A stretch of 64,000 nt of DNA from Sweltsa coloradensis (Eukaryota; Arthropoda; Insecta; Plecoptera; Chloroperlidae), in the NCBI GenBank assembly GCA_024449915.1, contig JAMZAV010000306.1, positions 558,001 through 622,000 on the forward strand. The letters are read 5' to 3'. The translations under genes and the position numbers were made by a program. This document shows, piece by piece, positions 12,401-21,720 of this stretch; position 1 is the first letter of the stretch, and every line of letters begins with the position of its first letter. The notes beneath the pieces were generated by a model. It saw only the letters and a program-made list of their open reading frames with translations, searched no databases and was not told where the DNA came from.

Positions 12401-14836
12401 ACGAAGGACTGCAAGGCCACGAGGATCGGGTCGCTCGTGTAGGCTGGGTAGGGAAACCTTCTCATCATCACTGTTGGGACGTCGACGTTTTCGGTTCCGT
12501 TCATAGATTCAATGAGACTCGTGGAGATCGCTTGTTGCAGGGTCATGAATCCTTCCACCACATAACCTGTGGATTGATATCGGGTATTAAGCCAGACGGA
12601 AATTGAGCTAATTATGTCATAGGAGTAATGACAAACAAAGAATACCAAGGGTTACATTTGAAAGAGGTGACGTGAGTATAAAAACTAACACACAGAGTGC
12701 CAGGCCTGTCATGATCTCTTCTCTTTCCATTTATTTATCTCCTTCTACCTCTTCTTCTTCTTTCTTGCTTCCAGTCATCAGTTCACACTTTTTTCTTCTG
12801 TCTGTCGGTAATTCTTCCCAACACTTATTCTTCTACATCATTTCTTACATGATTGGCCACTTCTTCCTCGGTCTACTAAGTCTTTTTATACTCACAATGA
12901 TTGGCATATCATAAGAGTTTTAACAAAGAAGGAGAGAGGCCGCAATGCAATCGGCTTCTATTCAGTGTGATGATTGACACGGTGTAGGTTTGGTTGAAAC
13001 GAGGGTAGTCCACCCCTGTGGAAACATCCGTGTACTTCGAGATGACACCAATGAACTGGTCTTACCTGGTGGTGTGCCGCCGACAGTGGAGTTCCTGCGA
13101 CGTGGCCCGGGTACTTGGAACAGCGGGAACAGCAGGCTGGTCCACCAGCTGAAGATGTGGGAGGGGTGTGTGGTGTTCTCCATCACGCCGAATGGGCTCA
13201 TGCTGACTCGAGACTCCCCCGGGAAACGTAACGTTATCGTCAGACTCTTGGGCAACTCTTCGGTGTCGTTCATGATTGCCTTCTCGTCTCCGAAGTAGAC
13301 CCCGGCCAGTGTGGTCTGCATTCGCAGCGACTGGAGAGGCGATATGAGGTAGGCGTTGAGATCCTTCTCGGAGGCGAAACCCATCTCTGAAAAAGATTGT
13401 ATAACGATGAGAGAACAGGTTTCTTGGAAAGATAAAAATCACAAATAAGAACTCGCAAATGGAGCTTATGCCGTAATATCTGACAGGGTGACCTAAGTAT
13501 TGTTTGCCACTTACTATTAGGTTATCCATCCTTAATGTCGGATGACAGACAATTTTATTTCCCTCTTCTTCTTTCAAACCTTTTTTTAATTTCCTATGTG
13601 ATCACTTAACCCTTATCCATTGGCCTAGTCTGTACAACGGTAATTAGTCAGAAACCACGATGTTATCTAATTTAAAATTTGGTCTGGAAAGTTTCGCAGG
13701 GGAAATTTTACATGTGGTGTGTTTTCGAAACAGAAGAAACCACAGAATTCTTCCTTGGAATTCAAATACGAATACCGTACCGTTCATCTTCACTTTGCGA
13801 GCAGTTTCGGCCATGATGGTCTGTAATTGGGAGCTGCCATTCGGCGACCATGCTATCGTCCAGCTGAAAGCAAACACGTGCGGTATTAGGAGGGGCTCAA
13901 ATACGATTTCTTTATTGATCTGAACTACTAGAGGCTTCAGTCAGACACGCAAAGTTTGATAGACTTGTGCCTATACCGCGTTGAAAAAGTTTGATCAAAA
14001 GGTAAATCAATGTTTTGTCACAGTAGTACACTTAAACCATCACTATTGCATTCACACAGTTTCTGCACACAGGAGCAATCGAAATTAAGTAATATCCAAA
14101 ACCTCTCTAAGTGTTAATCTTGAGTTTTATATTCCCTCCAGTAGTATGTGTATGTAGATATTGTACACTTTTTGTAAGTACACGGCTTTTCGGTTATTGT
14201 TGAATAACAATTTAATTAATATAGATAACAATATTAGCGATATCTTTCATATGAGCTTTAAATCTGCATTCAGAGAATAGAAATTCTTAAAAGAAAGTAC
14301 GAATGTTTTGTATGTTTCGTAGAAACTTTGTGTGAATTGTAATGCTAATAATGGATAAATTAACTCTTCAATCATAGCAGATCTTCTTTTTTTAATTCGT
14401 AAAACAATGAGACAGAAAGTGCATACTTTTTGGTGTTTTGCCCTTCAGATTACTTTTATCATTTTTGTTCTTAATAATTTTATTTAAAAAAATCTATGAT
14501 AGGAACGTTCATATTACATTCTTGCGTAATTATGTCAAACATATGTAACTGCAACTGGCTGAAAATATTAGTTGTAAGTAAGTAGTATTAATAAAGTATA
14601 CTTGCTCACCTTGTGTCCGTAGTGATGAGTGGCGCTTGTGGAATCTCCACACTGAACTCTGGATACACCTTCGCCTCTGGGAACGTCTCTGGCTTGACCA
14701 GACTCCTGATGAGCACGACCAGGACAGAGAGCATGATGGGGACCAGAATCTCGATGATCGTCTGCACCACATGGCGCTTCTGGAGAGTCCAGTTCTTCCA
14801 CAGCAGCAGCCGGAACTTGGACCAACCGCGAGCCAT
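246..14836 (-). CDS. ABCA3: ABCA3-like transporter, gene A (5' 14 exons; 3' half outside window)
   Basis: Paralogue of gene B lying about 17 kb downstream in the same orientation, a tandem duplication. Fourteen exons give 963 in-frame codons with no stop. They hold the same [15 protein letters not shown] start, TM1, the large loop, the TM cluster, NBD1 (GHNGAGKT across exons A8/A9, LSGGM in A10, [11 protein letters not shown] and TTHFMDEAD in A11) and the start of the second membrane half ([18 protein letters not shown]). The second membrane domain and NBD2 must lie beyond position 1. Exon borders and phases match gene B, except that A5 is one exon where B has two. The A10 donor is GC instead of GT. 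Intron 4 is 5.7 kb of repeats. The gene looks intact as far as it is visible; substrate unknown. Confidence 0.93.
1079..1209 (-). CDS. ABCA3: Gene A exon 13 (inter-half linker)
   Basis: Hydrophilic linker beginning [13 protein letters not shown] and ending HSSASD. The donor GTGAGT at 1078-1073 is the only strong one giving phase 1, needed by exon 14. The linker is poorly conserved against B exon 14, as expected. Confidence 0.82.
1851..2100 (-). CDS. ABCA3: Gene A exon 12 (C-terminal part of NBD1)
   Basis: Codes EGYRLVLVK through [14 protein letters not shown] to [15 protein letters not shown], the end of the first ABC half. Acceptor TTGCTAG, donor GTGAGT at 1850-1845, phase 1 to 2. Same 250-bp length as in gene B. 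Confidence 0.94.
2579..2789 (-). CDS. ABCA3: Gene A exon 11 (Walker B and H-loop of NBD1)
   Basis: Codes [13 protein letters not shown] (Walker B plus D-loop region), [13 protein letters not shown] (H-loop) and [13 protein letters not shown]. Acceptor CCTCCAG, donor GTAAGC at 2578-2573. Very similar to B exon 12. Confidence 0.95.
2953..3012. mobile_element. Fragment of the hAT-type MITE
   Basis: CAGTCTTGGGCAAGTTGACC to GTTAAGTTACTTCTGC matches the first 58 bases of the MITE at 19625. It lies about 40 bases from the GC donor of exon A10. Confidence 0.65.
3052..3207 (-). CDS. ABCA3: Gene A exon 10 (ABC signature of NBD1; GC donor)
   Basis: 52 codons ending CVALCGNSK, with the ABC signature [11 protein letters not shown]. 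The only donor that keeps frame with VVLFDEP in exon 11 is AAG/GCAGGT (3051-3046), a GC donor. Gene B has AAG/GTAAGC at the same codon. Confidence 0.92.
3511..3710 (-). CDS. ABCA3: Gene A exon 9 (Walker A and Q-loop of NBD1)
   Basis: Codes [17 protein letters not shown] (Walker A), SGYDVRTQM and LGLCPQHN (Q-loop), ending YFFGK. Acceptor TTTTCAG, donor GTTTGT at 3510-3505. Same 200-bp length as in gene B. Confidence 0.95.
4154..4370 (-). CDS. ABCA3: Gene A exon 8 (linker and start of NBD1)
   Basis: Begins [10 protein letters not shown], then an acidic linker, then [18 protein letters not shown], the first strands of NBD1, ending VLLG. Donor GTGAGT at 4153-4148 splits Walker A. The following 80 bp of intron closely match the intron after gene B exon 9. 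Confidence 0.94.
4694..4900 (-). CDS. ABCA3: Gene A exon 7 (TM6, EAVFPG motif)
   Basis: 69 codons with EGTGIGAQW, a TM helix and [16 protein letters not shown], a stretch typical of ABCA3-type proteins just before NBD1. Acceptor TTTTCAG, donor GTGGGG at 4693-4688, phase 0-0. Confidence 0.94.
5574..5722 (-). CDS. ABCA3: Gene A exon 6 (TM5)
   Basis: Codes [20 protein letters not shown] through to [12 protein letters not shown]. Acceptor AATGCAG, donor GTGAGA at 5573-5568, phase 1 to 0. One codon shorter than B exon 7. Confidence 0.92.
6259..6511 (-). CDS. ABCA3: Gene A exon 5 (TM3-TM4; fused equivalent of B exons 5+6)
   Basis: Codes [18 protein letters not shown] and two TM helices through to ISVFFSKG. 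Acceptor TTCCACAG, donor GTAATT at 6258-6253. Gene B splits the same protein stretch after VLLLK with a 158-bp phase-0 intron, absent here. Confidence 0.92.
6578..6690 (-). mobile_element. SINE-like fragment (ACTGAAAATCAGTTAT family)
   Basis: Degraded copy: TATTTAGAGTCTATTCACAC, TTTTCAGTAGGG and CAACCCTGTTGGCC match the better copies at 16745 and 26040. Intronic in gene A. Confidence 0.5.
7473..8172 (-). mobile_element. Helentron/HINE-like element copy 1
   Basis: Reverse-oriented copy. Its 3' end is the stem AACGC..GCGGG..GTT-like block then CTAG at 7476-7473; its 5' end is the GCGAAGCGAAGATTCC segment near 8150. Internal AT-rich units with TTATAACACCTACATGCTTT repeat about 160 bases apart. 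Confidence 0.65.
8221..9012 (-). mobile_element. Helentron/HINE-like element copy 2 (second subtype)
   Basis: Same terminal design as copy 1 (CTAG end at 8221, GGATGAGCG at the other end) but with a different core. Two tandem copies of a 177-bp unit (8393-8568, 8570-8745) contain GTAGCCCCACCCGTTTGGTC. Shares this core with the copy at 34843. Confidence 0.65.
9206..9387. mobile_element. Inverted-repeat MITE-like element
   Basis: Arms of about 42 bases: AATAATGTGATGAATTAG on the left and its complement CTAATTCATCACATTATT on the right, each continuing through CACTGCTCTTTT or its complement. No coding capacity. The phrase ATTTAGGGCACA occurs on both sides. Confidence 0.65.
9388..10823. other. 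AT-rich intronic DNA, nothing recognised
   Basis: No exon or repeat with clear limits. A short phrase with CAGTCTAGAA.GATTTAATA-like sequence appears twice (about 10112 and 10252). Confidence 0.5.
10824..11580 (+). mobile_element. Helentron/HINE-like element copy 3
   Basis: Begins TTGGATGAGCGTAGCGAGCG and ends with CGCTCATCCAAC, a short GC-rich stem and TTTTCCTAG. Contains two tandem AT-rich units with ACACCTACATGCTTTATC. No protein coded. Confidence 0.7.
12095..12301 (+). mobile_element. Non-LTR retrotransposon 3' remnant
   Basis: Plus-strand frame reading [35 protein letters not shown] and WRGLSS up to a stop near 12290, followed by a short TGA-repeat tail. This is the extreme C-terminus typical of many insect non-LTR reverse transcriptases, so it is a strongly 5'-truncated insertion. 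It ends about 9 bases before the weak donor of exon A4. Confidence 0.75.
12316..12566 (-). CDS. ABCA3: Gene A exon 4 (TM2 region)
   Basis: Codes [15 protein letters not shown], the [13 protein letters not shown] block and a TM segment ending TTEKERQLK. Acceptor ATCCACAG. The donor AAA/GTCAGT at 12315-12310 is weak; gene B has AAG/GTAAAC here. A LINE remnant begins about 14 bases into the intron. Confidence 0.9.
13066..13386 (-). CDS. ABCA3: Gene A exon 3 (extramembrane loop)
   Basis: Codes the loop segment with LRFPGESRV and the [11 protein letters not shown] block, both shared with gene B. Acceptor TTTTTCAG, donor GTAAGA at 13065-13060. It is 321 bp against 330 bp in B, so the loop differs by three codons. 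Confidence 0.92.
13781..13863 (-). CDS. ABCA3: Gene A exon 2
   Basis: Codes [19 protein letters not shown] and the following residues, the conserved start of the first extramembrane loop. Acceptor TTTCAG before 13863, donor GTACGG at 13780-13775. Its 83-bp length and phases equal gene B exon 2. Confidence 0.9.
14610..14836 (-). CDS. ABCA3: Gene A exon 1 (start codon, TM1)
   Basis: Codes for the N-terminus with the LLLWKN sorting-type motif and a long hydrophobic TM1 ([20 protein letters not shown]). Donor GTGAGC at 14609-14604, phase 2. The exon starts 13 bases upstream of the ATG at acceptor TCCAG/GTCCGACTC (exon base 14849). The same bases precede the ATG in gene B, so a noncoding first exon lies upstream. 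Confidence 0.93.
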
Positions 14837-14849
14837 GGCCGAGTCGGAC

Positions 14850-16280
14850 CTGGATCAATAATTTAAATTCTTAAAATAACTAGTTTACATTCGTGTCAAA
14901 TTCAAAATACCATATTGTTTCAAACATTTATTGAAACTGTGGCTTGTATGCACGAATATTTGGCAATATCACGTTGGTTCAAAGATCTTAACCGAGACCG
15001 ACAAAATTTACTAACATTAATCTCTCATTTGAGAAAAGATTTGTATGTTGCATTATATAAATTCTAATATGGGGAGTGTTTATCGGAATAAGAGTGATTT
15101 CACTGTTTGTATTACCAGATTTGAGTCGGGAACCTAAATAGGCATATCCAGATCCTATACGTTTGTAGTAACGGTAAGCCTACATTCAAACCAACAGAAC
15201 CATAAACAAATATACAGCAGGTACTTGACAATTAGGAGTTTTGCTTTGTATTTAACGACTAGCTTACAAACAGATATTTAATAATTTAGTATGAACTATA
15301 AAGGGACTATCGCTCTTCCCTTAACTCCAATATAATTTATTATTCTGTATGCGTAGAAAATGCTTGGCTATAAATATAATGTTTCAAGTCGCACGGGATT
15401 TTTATTTATTGTTTTCCGTTCATTTTATTATGTTAGTCATATAAAATAATATAATATGTTTGCCAGGTAACCTAGAGTTCGCACTCTCTCTCCTTCTCTC
15501 AATACTATTGTAGTCATTGCATCATCTGAAAATATAATTAATACATTTCACAAGCTAAAAATCCATCGGTTCGAACCCGGGTCTCCCATATTCCAGCATA
15601 TTCCAGGTTGGCCTTAGCCAACGAGACCACCGACACGGTAATTTTGTAAATTCTGAATTATAGTTGCATTATAGTTCTGATTTTTGATTATTTAATTTTT
15701 ATCTTCTGAATACCTATGGGGACCTACGGGAATGTTTCCCGACTAACCAAATTGAGTAATCTGACAATATGATATGATGCAGCTTGAAAGTTTTGGGTTT
15801 GCTATTATTACCCGTAACATCTCTGAGAATACAATCAAATTGATATTTATTATGGAAATCCAACTATTACGAATTCTTACGGATATGAATGATGGGATAT
15901 CGGTTAAATTTGCGACAAGAGAACCGTTCGTAAAGATGCATAGGCCCCTTCATCACTGCAACGTTACGTTTGACAATTATACGATGTAAGTTGACAACAG
16001 TATAAACGAACATTTTTTTTATAAAGTTATTATTTTAAATTATTGAAATTGAATTTAAAATGAGAAATTGACTCTCGTCGTTCCCCAGCAGTGACTGGTG
16101 TCTTTCTAATGCCAATTACTCCACCCGTGTATCGACGCGCAAAATGACCTAGACTCCAGCTGACGCTCCTTTTAAAATCAAATATCGAATTCTATCGCAA
16201 CCGACAGCCTCATAACATATTAAGTAATAAACACAGAACAGGGACAAAAAGGCGTTCCTTTTCCCCATAAACACGGTGTC
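14850..16280. other. Upstream of gene A: no gene seen
   Basis: AT-rich. The noncoding first exon and promoter of gene A should lie here or further right, but no element can be fixed from sequence alone. Contains one tRNA-like block at 15545-15640. Confidence 0.5.
15545..15640 (-). mobile_element. tRNA-like SINE head
   Basis: The minus strand carries a B-box GGTTCGAACC preceded by GGTGGTCTCGTTGGCTAAGG, an A-box-like D arm. Arms do not pair into a full tRNA, so this is a SINE head rather than a functional gene. Confidence 0.55.
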
Positions 16281-16284
16281 CGTC

Positions 16285-16462
16285 CGCGGTGGCACATACG
16301 ATTAGAGCGCTGGTCCAAAGCATATGGTTCCACTAGGGCGTGGGTTCGAATCCCGCTAAAGGCATGCTTTTGTCCTTCATCGTCATCTATCACCACTCAT
16401 CGTCTCGAATAGCCTTAGTGCATTAATATGAGACGTTAAGCAACAGATATCATCATCATCAT
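16285..16462 (+). mobile_element. tRNA-headed SINE with ATC tail
   Basis: A-box-like TGGCACATACGATTAGAGCG, B-box GGTTCGAATCC at 16343-16353, then a body with TATCACCACTCATCGTCTCG and GAGACGTTAAGCAAC, ending in an ATC trinucleotide run. Body and tail are shared with copies at 63670, 46010 and 59185. Confidence 0.75.
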
Positions 16463-16477
16463 GGATATTTTATCCTT

Positions 16478-16521
16478 TGAGCACAGATAATAGAGTAGTG
16501 CACTCTATTATCTGTGCTTTG
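16478..16521. repeat. Short hairpin palindrome
   Basis: GAGCACAGATAATAGAGT followed within five bases by its near-exact complement gives a stem of about 17 bp. It lies just after a SINE. No known RNA class recognised. Confidence 0.6.
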
Positions 16522-16744
16522 AGTGTTTTATGTTGTTAGTACTAAACTATTGCCAAGATACACCGCAAATATTATATTGTATCATCGTTTTTCTTTTTTA
16601 GGTTTAAATCGTTAAGTTTAATATTTACCAGTGTGGAAGATGGTGCAGATATTTCCCTCCCGTATAAGTTTAGCTATTCTTTTAATGGTGCCTCTTTCTT
16701 GTAAGAAAAGATCATTGCTTCAGTATATTTGTGTTGATACATTG

Positions 16745-16855
16745 ATTGCGTCAGGGATTGAACAGGGTTGGCTTGGTCGCTTTAATTTACTGTCCCCCAC
16801 TGAAAATCAGTTATATAATTTATTTATTTATTTTAAGGATTGGCAGTAGTTTTCG
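16745..16855 (+). mobile_element. SINE-like element with TTTA tail
   Basis: GATTGCGTCAGGGATTG to CCCCCACTGAAAATCAGTTA, ending in a TTTA-rich run. The same unit in reverse lies at 26040-26165 with its tail on the matching side. A 38-base phrase (AGTAGTTTTCGTAAATTTAG) is tandemly repeated just after it. Confidence 0.6.
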
Positions 16856-17160
16856 TAAATTTAGTTTTCATTAAAGAGCAGTAGTTTTCGTAAATTTAGT
16901 TTTCATTAAAGAGTGGTGAGTGTTTTTGATGTTTCAAGTGTAGGTTCTGGTTTGATACAGAAAGTTCAACGAATGCGATAAAAAAACGCATGTTACTCAA
17001 ACACGCAAAGCATAATCAACTAATATTGATAAAATATTATGTCACAGCAATTTTCGTGTAGGACTAGCGCGCAGTATCAAACAAGCTCATGTCATGAGTT
17101 TAGTCAATCTCTCCATATTATTTGACCTATACCTCTATACTCTTCGAAGTAAAACACGAC

Positions 17161-17360
17161 TAGTGAGTGAATGAGTGAGTGATTGAGTGTGAGAGAGAGA
17201 GGAGAGAGAGAGGGAGAGAGTTAGTGATTGAGTGAGTGAGTGAGTGAATGAGTGAGTGAGTGAGTGATTGAGTGAGTGAGTGAGTGAGTGAGTGAGTGAG
17301 TGAGTGAATGAGTGAATGAGTGAGTGAATGAGTGAGTGAGTGAGGGATTGAGTAAGCGAG
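17161..17360. repeat. GTGA tetranucleotide microsatellite
   Basis: About 200 bases of GAGT repeats with a GA-rich interruption. Frames through it read as HSLT repeats and are not genes. Confidence 0.95.
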
Positions 17361-17949
17361 AGAGAGAGCTCTGTTGTAATCCTCCTAGTAAGAATAGTAT
17401 CAAAATATTTACTATCACGCTCATCCTCAGATTGGAAGGAACTCTTTTGGCCATCGTACCATTCTGGTAAATCATCGATTTGGATCAGCAAATGACGTTC
17501 ATGACATAACACTTCTTTCCTTACGTAACCTATTTAACGTTAACATTGATTAATTAAATTATGGTCTTGTTCTTTATTTGTTCAGGCAGCTACCCCCTGG
17601 AAAGCCTGGCAGCCGTACAAACGCAGACATCTGACCCAAATATCTACATTTTATTCTCTCTAGTCCAAGTTCACCCTACCAGATAATTGATTTTGACATT
17701 AGTGTTACATTCACGGGTACCACGTTGAGAAGTTGCCTGCTGATTGCGTGTTTCGTTTCATATCGATCTTGTTGTAGTACTTTACAACTATATATACCTT
17801 TCGAAAAATGTGTCACGAAAGAAACTTCGCCGAAATGACCGGTGACTTATCGAACAACGAGTGCTAGAGCAACGATTAATTGATGAGATTGGGGTGGGGT
17901 TGACGGGGGCAAGGTTATGGTCTTTAATGAGCAACTTACCCAAACTCAG

Positions 17950-18105
17950 TTTATGTTTCTCGGTTCGGTTAATCGGAAATGACTTCCGACGGTGGAATTG
18001 GTAATATAAAATAACCCAGAAATAACAAACCGTGGATTGAACCCGGGTCATCCAGGTTGCCGGGTGGACGCTTAGCCACTAGACTACCGAGTCGGTGTAA
18101 CAATT
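17950..18105 (-). mobile_element. tRNA-derived SINE
   Basis: Minus-strand head GGTAGTCTAGTGGCTAAGCG (A-box) and GGGTTCAATCC (B-box), then a body with ACGGTTTGTTATTTCTGGGT and TCGGAAGTCATTTCCG. Body pieces (GGGAAACACTCCCGTA-type) recur at 22200, 27260, 42345 and 44410. Confidence 0.7.
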
Positions 18106-18629
18106 ACATCTGGATTATTTTTTTAAAATTATGGACCGTAACAGAAATTCTGAATGTATTAATTATTCAGCTCAATATAGTTTTATTTCTTTACAATTTA
18201 ATTCAATTTATTAAGACACATATAGGTACAGTTTTCAAAGAGTATGGTTCTGTCGGATAAGTAGGGCAACCACATATGGAAAAATACTTGTTCGTGGTTA
18301 CCCTATTACAATTTTGGTCTTTATTAATTTATAATTACTATAATTTAAAATTAAAAACTATGACTGTCTAGTTCTAGTAGAAAGAATGTTAATTATCTAG
18401 TAACTATTATTATCGTTATTTAATTTGCACATTTTATGTGGATAGTATTTAATTATTTAATTAAATAATGATGGCGTTCGTTTCTACGTCCTGCACGGTG
18501 TACAAAGGCAGATCCTAAGTCACGAAACAAATATAGCCGGAAATAACGCAAATTAAAAAATAAATTTAACTTTTATGCAAAGAGGCAAAATAACTAACCG
18601 TACCCACTCTGTATCTCTGTGGATTGTAA

Positions 18630-19421
18630 TTGGATGAGCGTAGCGAGCGTAGCGAGCGACGCGAAGATTCCATTTCACTACACTGGAGAAAAAAATCCGG
18701 AATGTTTTTTTTTTCTTTCCTTCTTTCTTTTTTTTTCTGTATTTTTGTGTGTTTGTCAGCACGATTCCGGCTAAACCGATACTCCGTTTGCGATGAAATT
18801 TTATGGAGGCCTTCGAAATCTCTGAACTTAGAACTGCCACGTTTTTGAGCGCAATCAAAAAATTATTTCTCATGAAAATCGCAATTTTACAATTTTTTTC
18901 GATTTTTTGAAAATTTATTTTCCTTGTAACACCTACATGCTTAATCCGATTTTCATGATTTTTTCACAGAACCTTAATTTTATGAATTAAGATATCTGTG
19001 TGAAATTTGAGCGCAATCAAAAAATTATTTTTCATGAAAATATAAATTTTGTGGGTTTTTTCTTTTTTTAAACAATTCTTTTACTTATAACACCTACATG
19101 CTTTATTTTATTGTAATACTTTTTTCACAGAACCTTATTTTTATAAATTTATATATTCGTGTGAAATTTGAGCGCAATCAAATAATTATTTCTTATAAAA
19201 ATCGCAATTTTTTGTTTTTTCAATTTTTTAAAATTCATACGATTAATCAAAAAAATTAAAAATTAAAGTTTATTTTTTATCTAATTTAATTTAATTAAAA
19301 AAAATCTTCAACTTAGTACTAATTTTTTCACAGAACAACAGAAAATCCGCATAACACATGGCAGCTCAATGCACCAATTACGCTCATCCAACAACGCGGC
19401 GGGACTTAAGCGTTTTCCTAG
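18630..19421 (+). mobile_element. Helentron/HINE-like element copy 4
   Basis: Same ends as copy 3: TTGGATGAGCGTAGCG at the start and GCGTTTTCCTAG at the end, followed by T. Two tandem AT-rich core units and a T-rich run. Lies about 3.8 kb upstream of gene A. Confidence 0.7.
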
Positions 19422-19624
19422 TTTATAAGATAAAGTTAGAGCATGTGTAAAATAATTCTGGTGCGAAAAAAGATTTAGAATATTGAAAAAATATATGAAT
19501 GTTTAAACTGTAGCTTGGCTTCGCTTGGATCCGTCTGGAGTGTGATATGAGCTAACAGAATTTATGTATAATAAATCCACCTATATAGGATGCGACTACA
19601 CACAAATGAATACAGTACTGCATC

Positions 19625-20139
19625 CAGTCTTGGGCACGTTCCCCCCAAAAAAGGAACTTTGAAAAGTTAAGTTACTTCTGCCTAAAAAAGAACTGAGGCG
19701 TTCCTCGTTCCTTTTCAATAAAAAAGGAACTGAAACGTTCCTCGTTCCTCAAAAGGAACTAAGTTCCTTTCACGTTTCTTTTACCATCACTGATTTAAAC
19801 AAAAATAAAAGTGAAATGAATTAATTTATCATTACTCTTATTTATAACAGCGAGTTCTAGGCCATCGTACGAGAGTGCCACCTTTTTTAAAACACAAGAT
19901 CTCACATTGATGTTTTTCATACTGCAGTTTACGATAGCAGGTACTGGAATTCGACGGGATTACGACGGCTAAAGGAACTTATAAAGGAACGTTAAATTCG
20001 TTCCAAGTTCCCACGAAATAGTAACTTTGACGTTACAAGTTCCTAATCTAAGAAAAGGAACGCGTTCCCACAAAAGTTCCTGAAAAAGGAACGCGTTCCC
20101 GGGAACGCGTTACTAGGAACGCGTTCCTCCCCAAGACTG
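19625..20139. mobile_element. hAT-type MITE with 8-bp target duplication
   Basis: Terminal inverted repeats CAGTCTTGGGCACGTTCC and GGAACGCGTTCC..CCCAAGACTG, flanked on both sides by ACTGCATC (19617-19624 and 20140-20147). The interior is packed with GGAAC and GTTCC words in both orientations. No transposase; non-autonomous. Confidence 0.88.
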
Positions 20140-20147
20140 ACTGCATC

Positions 20148-21160
20148 ACAAATATGTGACACCCCTGCTGTGCTAGCTTGACTTGTCTCTATAATAAGTT
20201 CAGTCTACGAAAGTCCACATTTTGTGTTTTTTAAATAATTCATTTGATCAGTATGTATTTCTTGTATAGCTACCCATTCCCAGAAAGTTAAATCATTAAA
20301 ATTATTAATTACTTTATCAAAAACGGTTTTCATATTGTTTTCAAGTGATCTTATAAATCGCACATTTACTCACAAAATATCCCGTGTCTCATATTTGATT
20401 GATTTCCCTCTGTATACAGCTCTATGCCGTCCGTTTTTCCCGACGAAAGACTCTTGACGTAATCTATTTATTATGCAAGGCTCGAACTAACGTTTTCACG
20501 TGAAAATACTCCTGTGTCCAATTCCTAGTTCCACTCTACCAGCCATAGTATTTTTTATATTTACCTTTGCTACTTATTCCTTGCTCTGAATGTAGTTACA
20601 CCTCGTGGCATCGTCTTGCTTATCCTCGTTACGCGATCTTATTTCACACTAAGAACCTTCATCACGCACATGACAGTATAGCTAGTCTAACCTATTTCTA
20701 GGTTATGTGCAATGTAAAACACTTTTTTCACATCAGTACTTGTATTATTGATGATAACAAAATTCAAAATATATTGTAATTCCACACAAAAGTAAACTCA
20801 TGGTTAAATGTGAGAGAATTATCAAGGTATTTATCACACACTACGGTGGGTTGATGCGTCCGCCGGCGAGCGTGCTATAGCGACAGACTTGGTAGGGTAA
20901 CTGTACAAACAAGGGGTATTGCTCCAACTGGCCAGCAGGAAAATCGACCCGTTTCATCGCTTTTAGGTGAAGGCCCCATGGTTTATGGATCGAAACATGT
21001 GACGGTTAACAGGTGGTAAGTTTCCTTACAAATAATATGAGCACGTTTCTGGGATATTATTTCGCGTGCAATAACCCCGGATGAGCGACGACTTGACGAC
21101 ATAAAAGATGCAACGGGAGCAAACCCCTACTAACACGATACAAATTGGCTGGCGCTGAGA
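20148..21160. other. Intergenic DNA, nothing recognised
   Basis: No supported gene. A GC-richer stretch at 20845-21180 (GGGTTGATGCGTCCGCCGG and onward) reads like an old element but matches nothing I recognise. Confidence 0.5.
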
Positions 21161-21164
21161 CGAG

Positions 21165-21720
21165 TTGAAGCGCTCAGCTTTCTGTTTTTTTTTCGGGTAA
21201 ACGGTTTTATAGCATCGCTATCAAATTTCACACTAACGTTAATAAAGAATAAATCTATGCTATCCAGTACACGTATTTCTAAATTAATTAATTGATTTTG
21301 AATTAAAAATTAGTGAAATCACCGAAAAATACTCCATTTTGCTCAACTTCGGGAATTTATTCCAAGTGTACAGATTTTTTTAACCCAAATTTGCATACTG
21401 GATAACAACGATTAAATCAATGTGAAACCGTAGGTTAATTTGGTTTTATCGTAAGATAACAGTTTGGTGGGAATTTCCAGAATTAGAATCCATGTTTTGG
21501 ATTTCCCTTTTTTTCAGGTTTTGGACTTATGTATCGCAATGGACCTAAAAGGTTTATTTTTTGCAACCAATTGCTGATATCAATATAAAAGTACTTTATC
21601 AACATCCATACAAAATTTGGTAATAATATTACCAATTGTTCAGCAGAAACCATCAACACTGAGTGCGCGCATTTGAGTTAGGCCAAGCTCAGCGTCCCCT
21701 CATGATTTTAGTGGATTCAT
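21165..21720. repeat. Interspersed repeat, also in gene B intron
   Basis: Shares ordered blocks with 49100-49790: CAGCTTTC then T-run, TCCAGTACAC, GGAATTTATTCCAAG and later GCGCGC-containing sequence. Divergent; class unknown. Confidence 0.6.

Noticed and set aside
12145..12606. 153-codon plus-strand frame over exon A4
   Set aside because: Opposite-strand shadow of exon A4 fused with the LINE tail.
17135..17512. Long frames reading HSLT or HSFT repeats
   Set aside because: Translation of the GTGA microsatellite; not a gene.
18553..18873. Frames with poly-Lys and SSEIS words (also at 8766, 34816 and 56715)
   Set aside because: They lie inside Helentron-like repeats and recur with them; non-coding.
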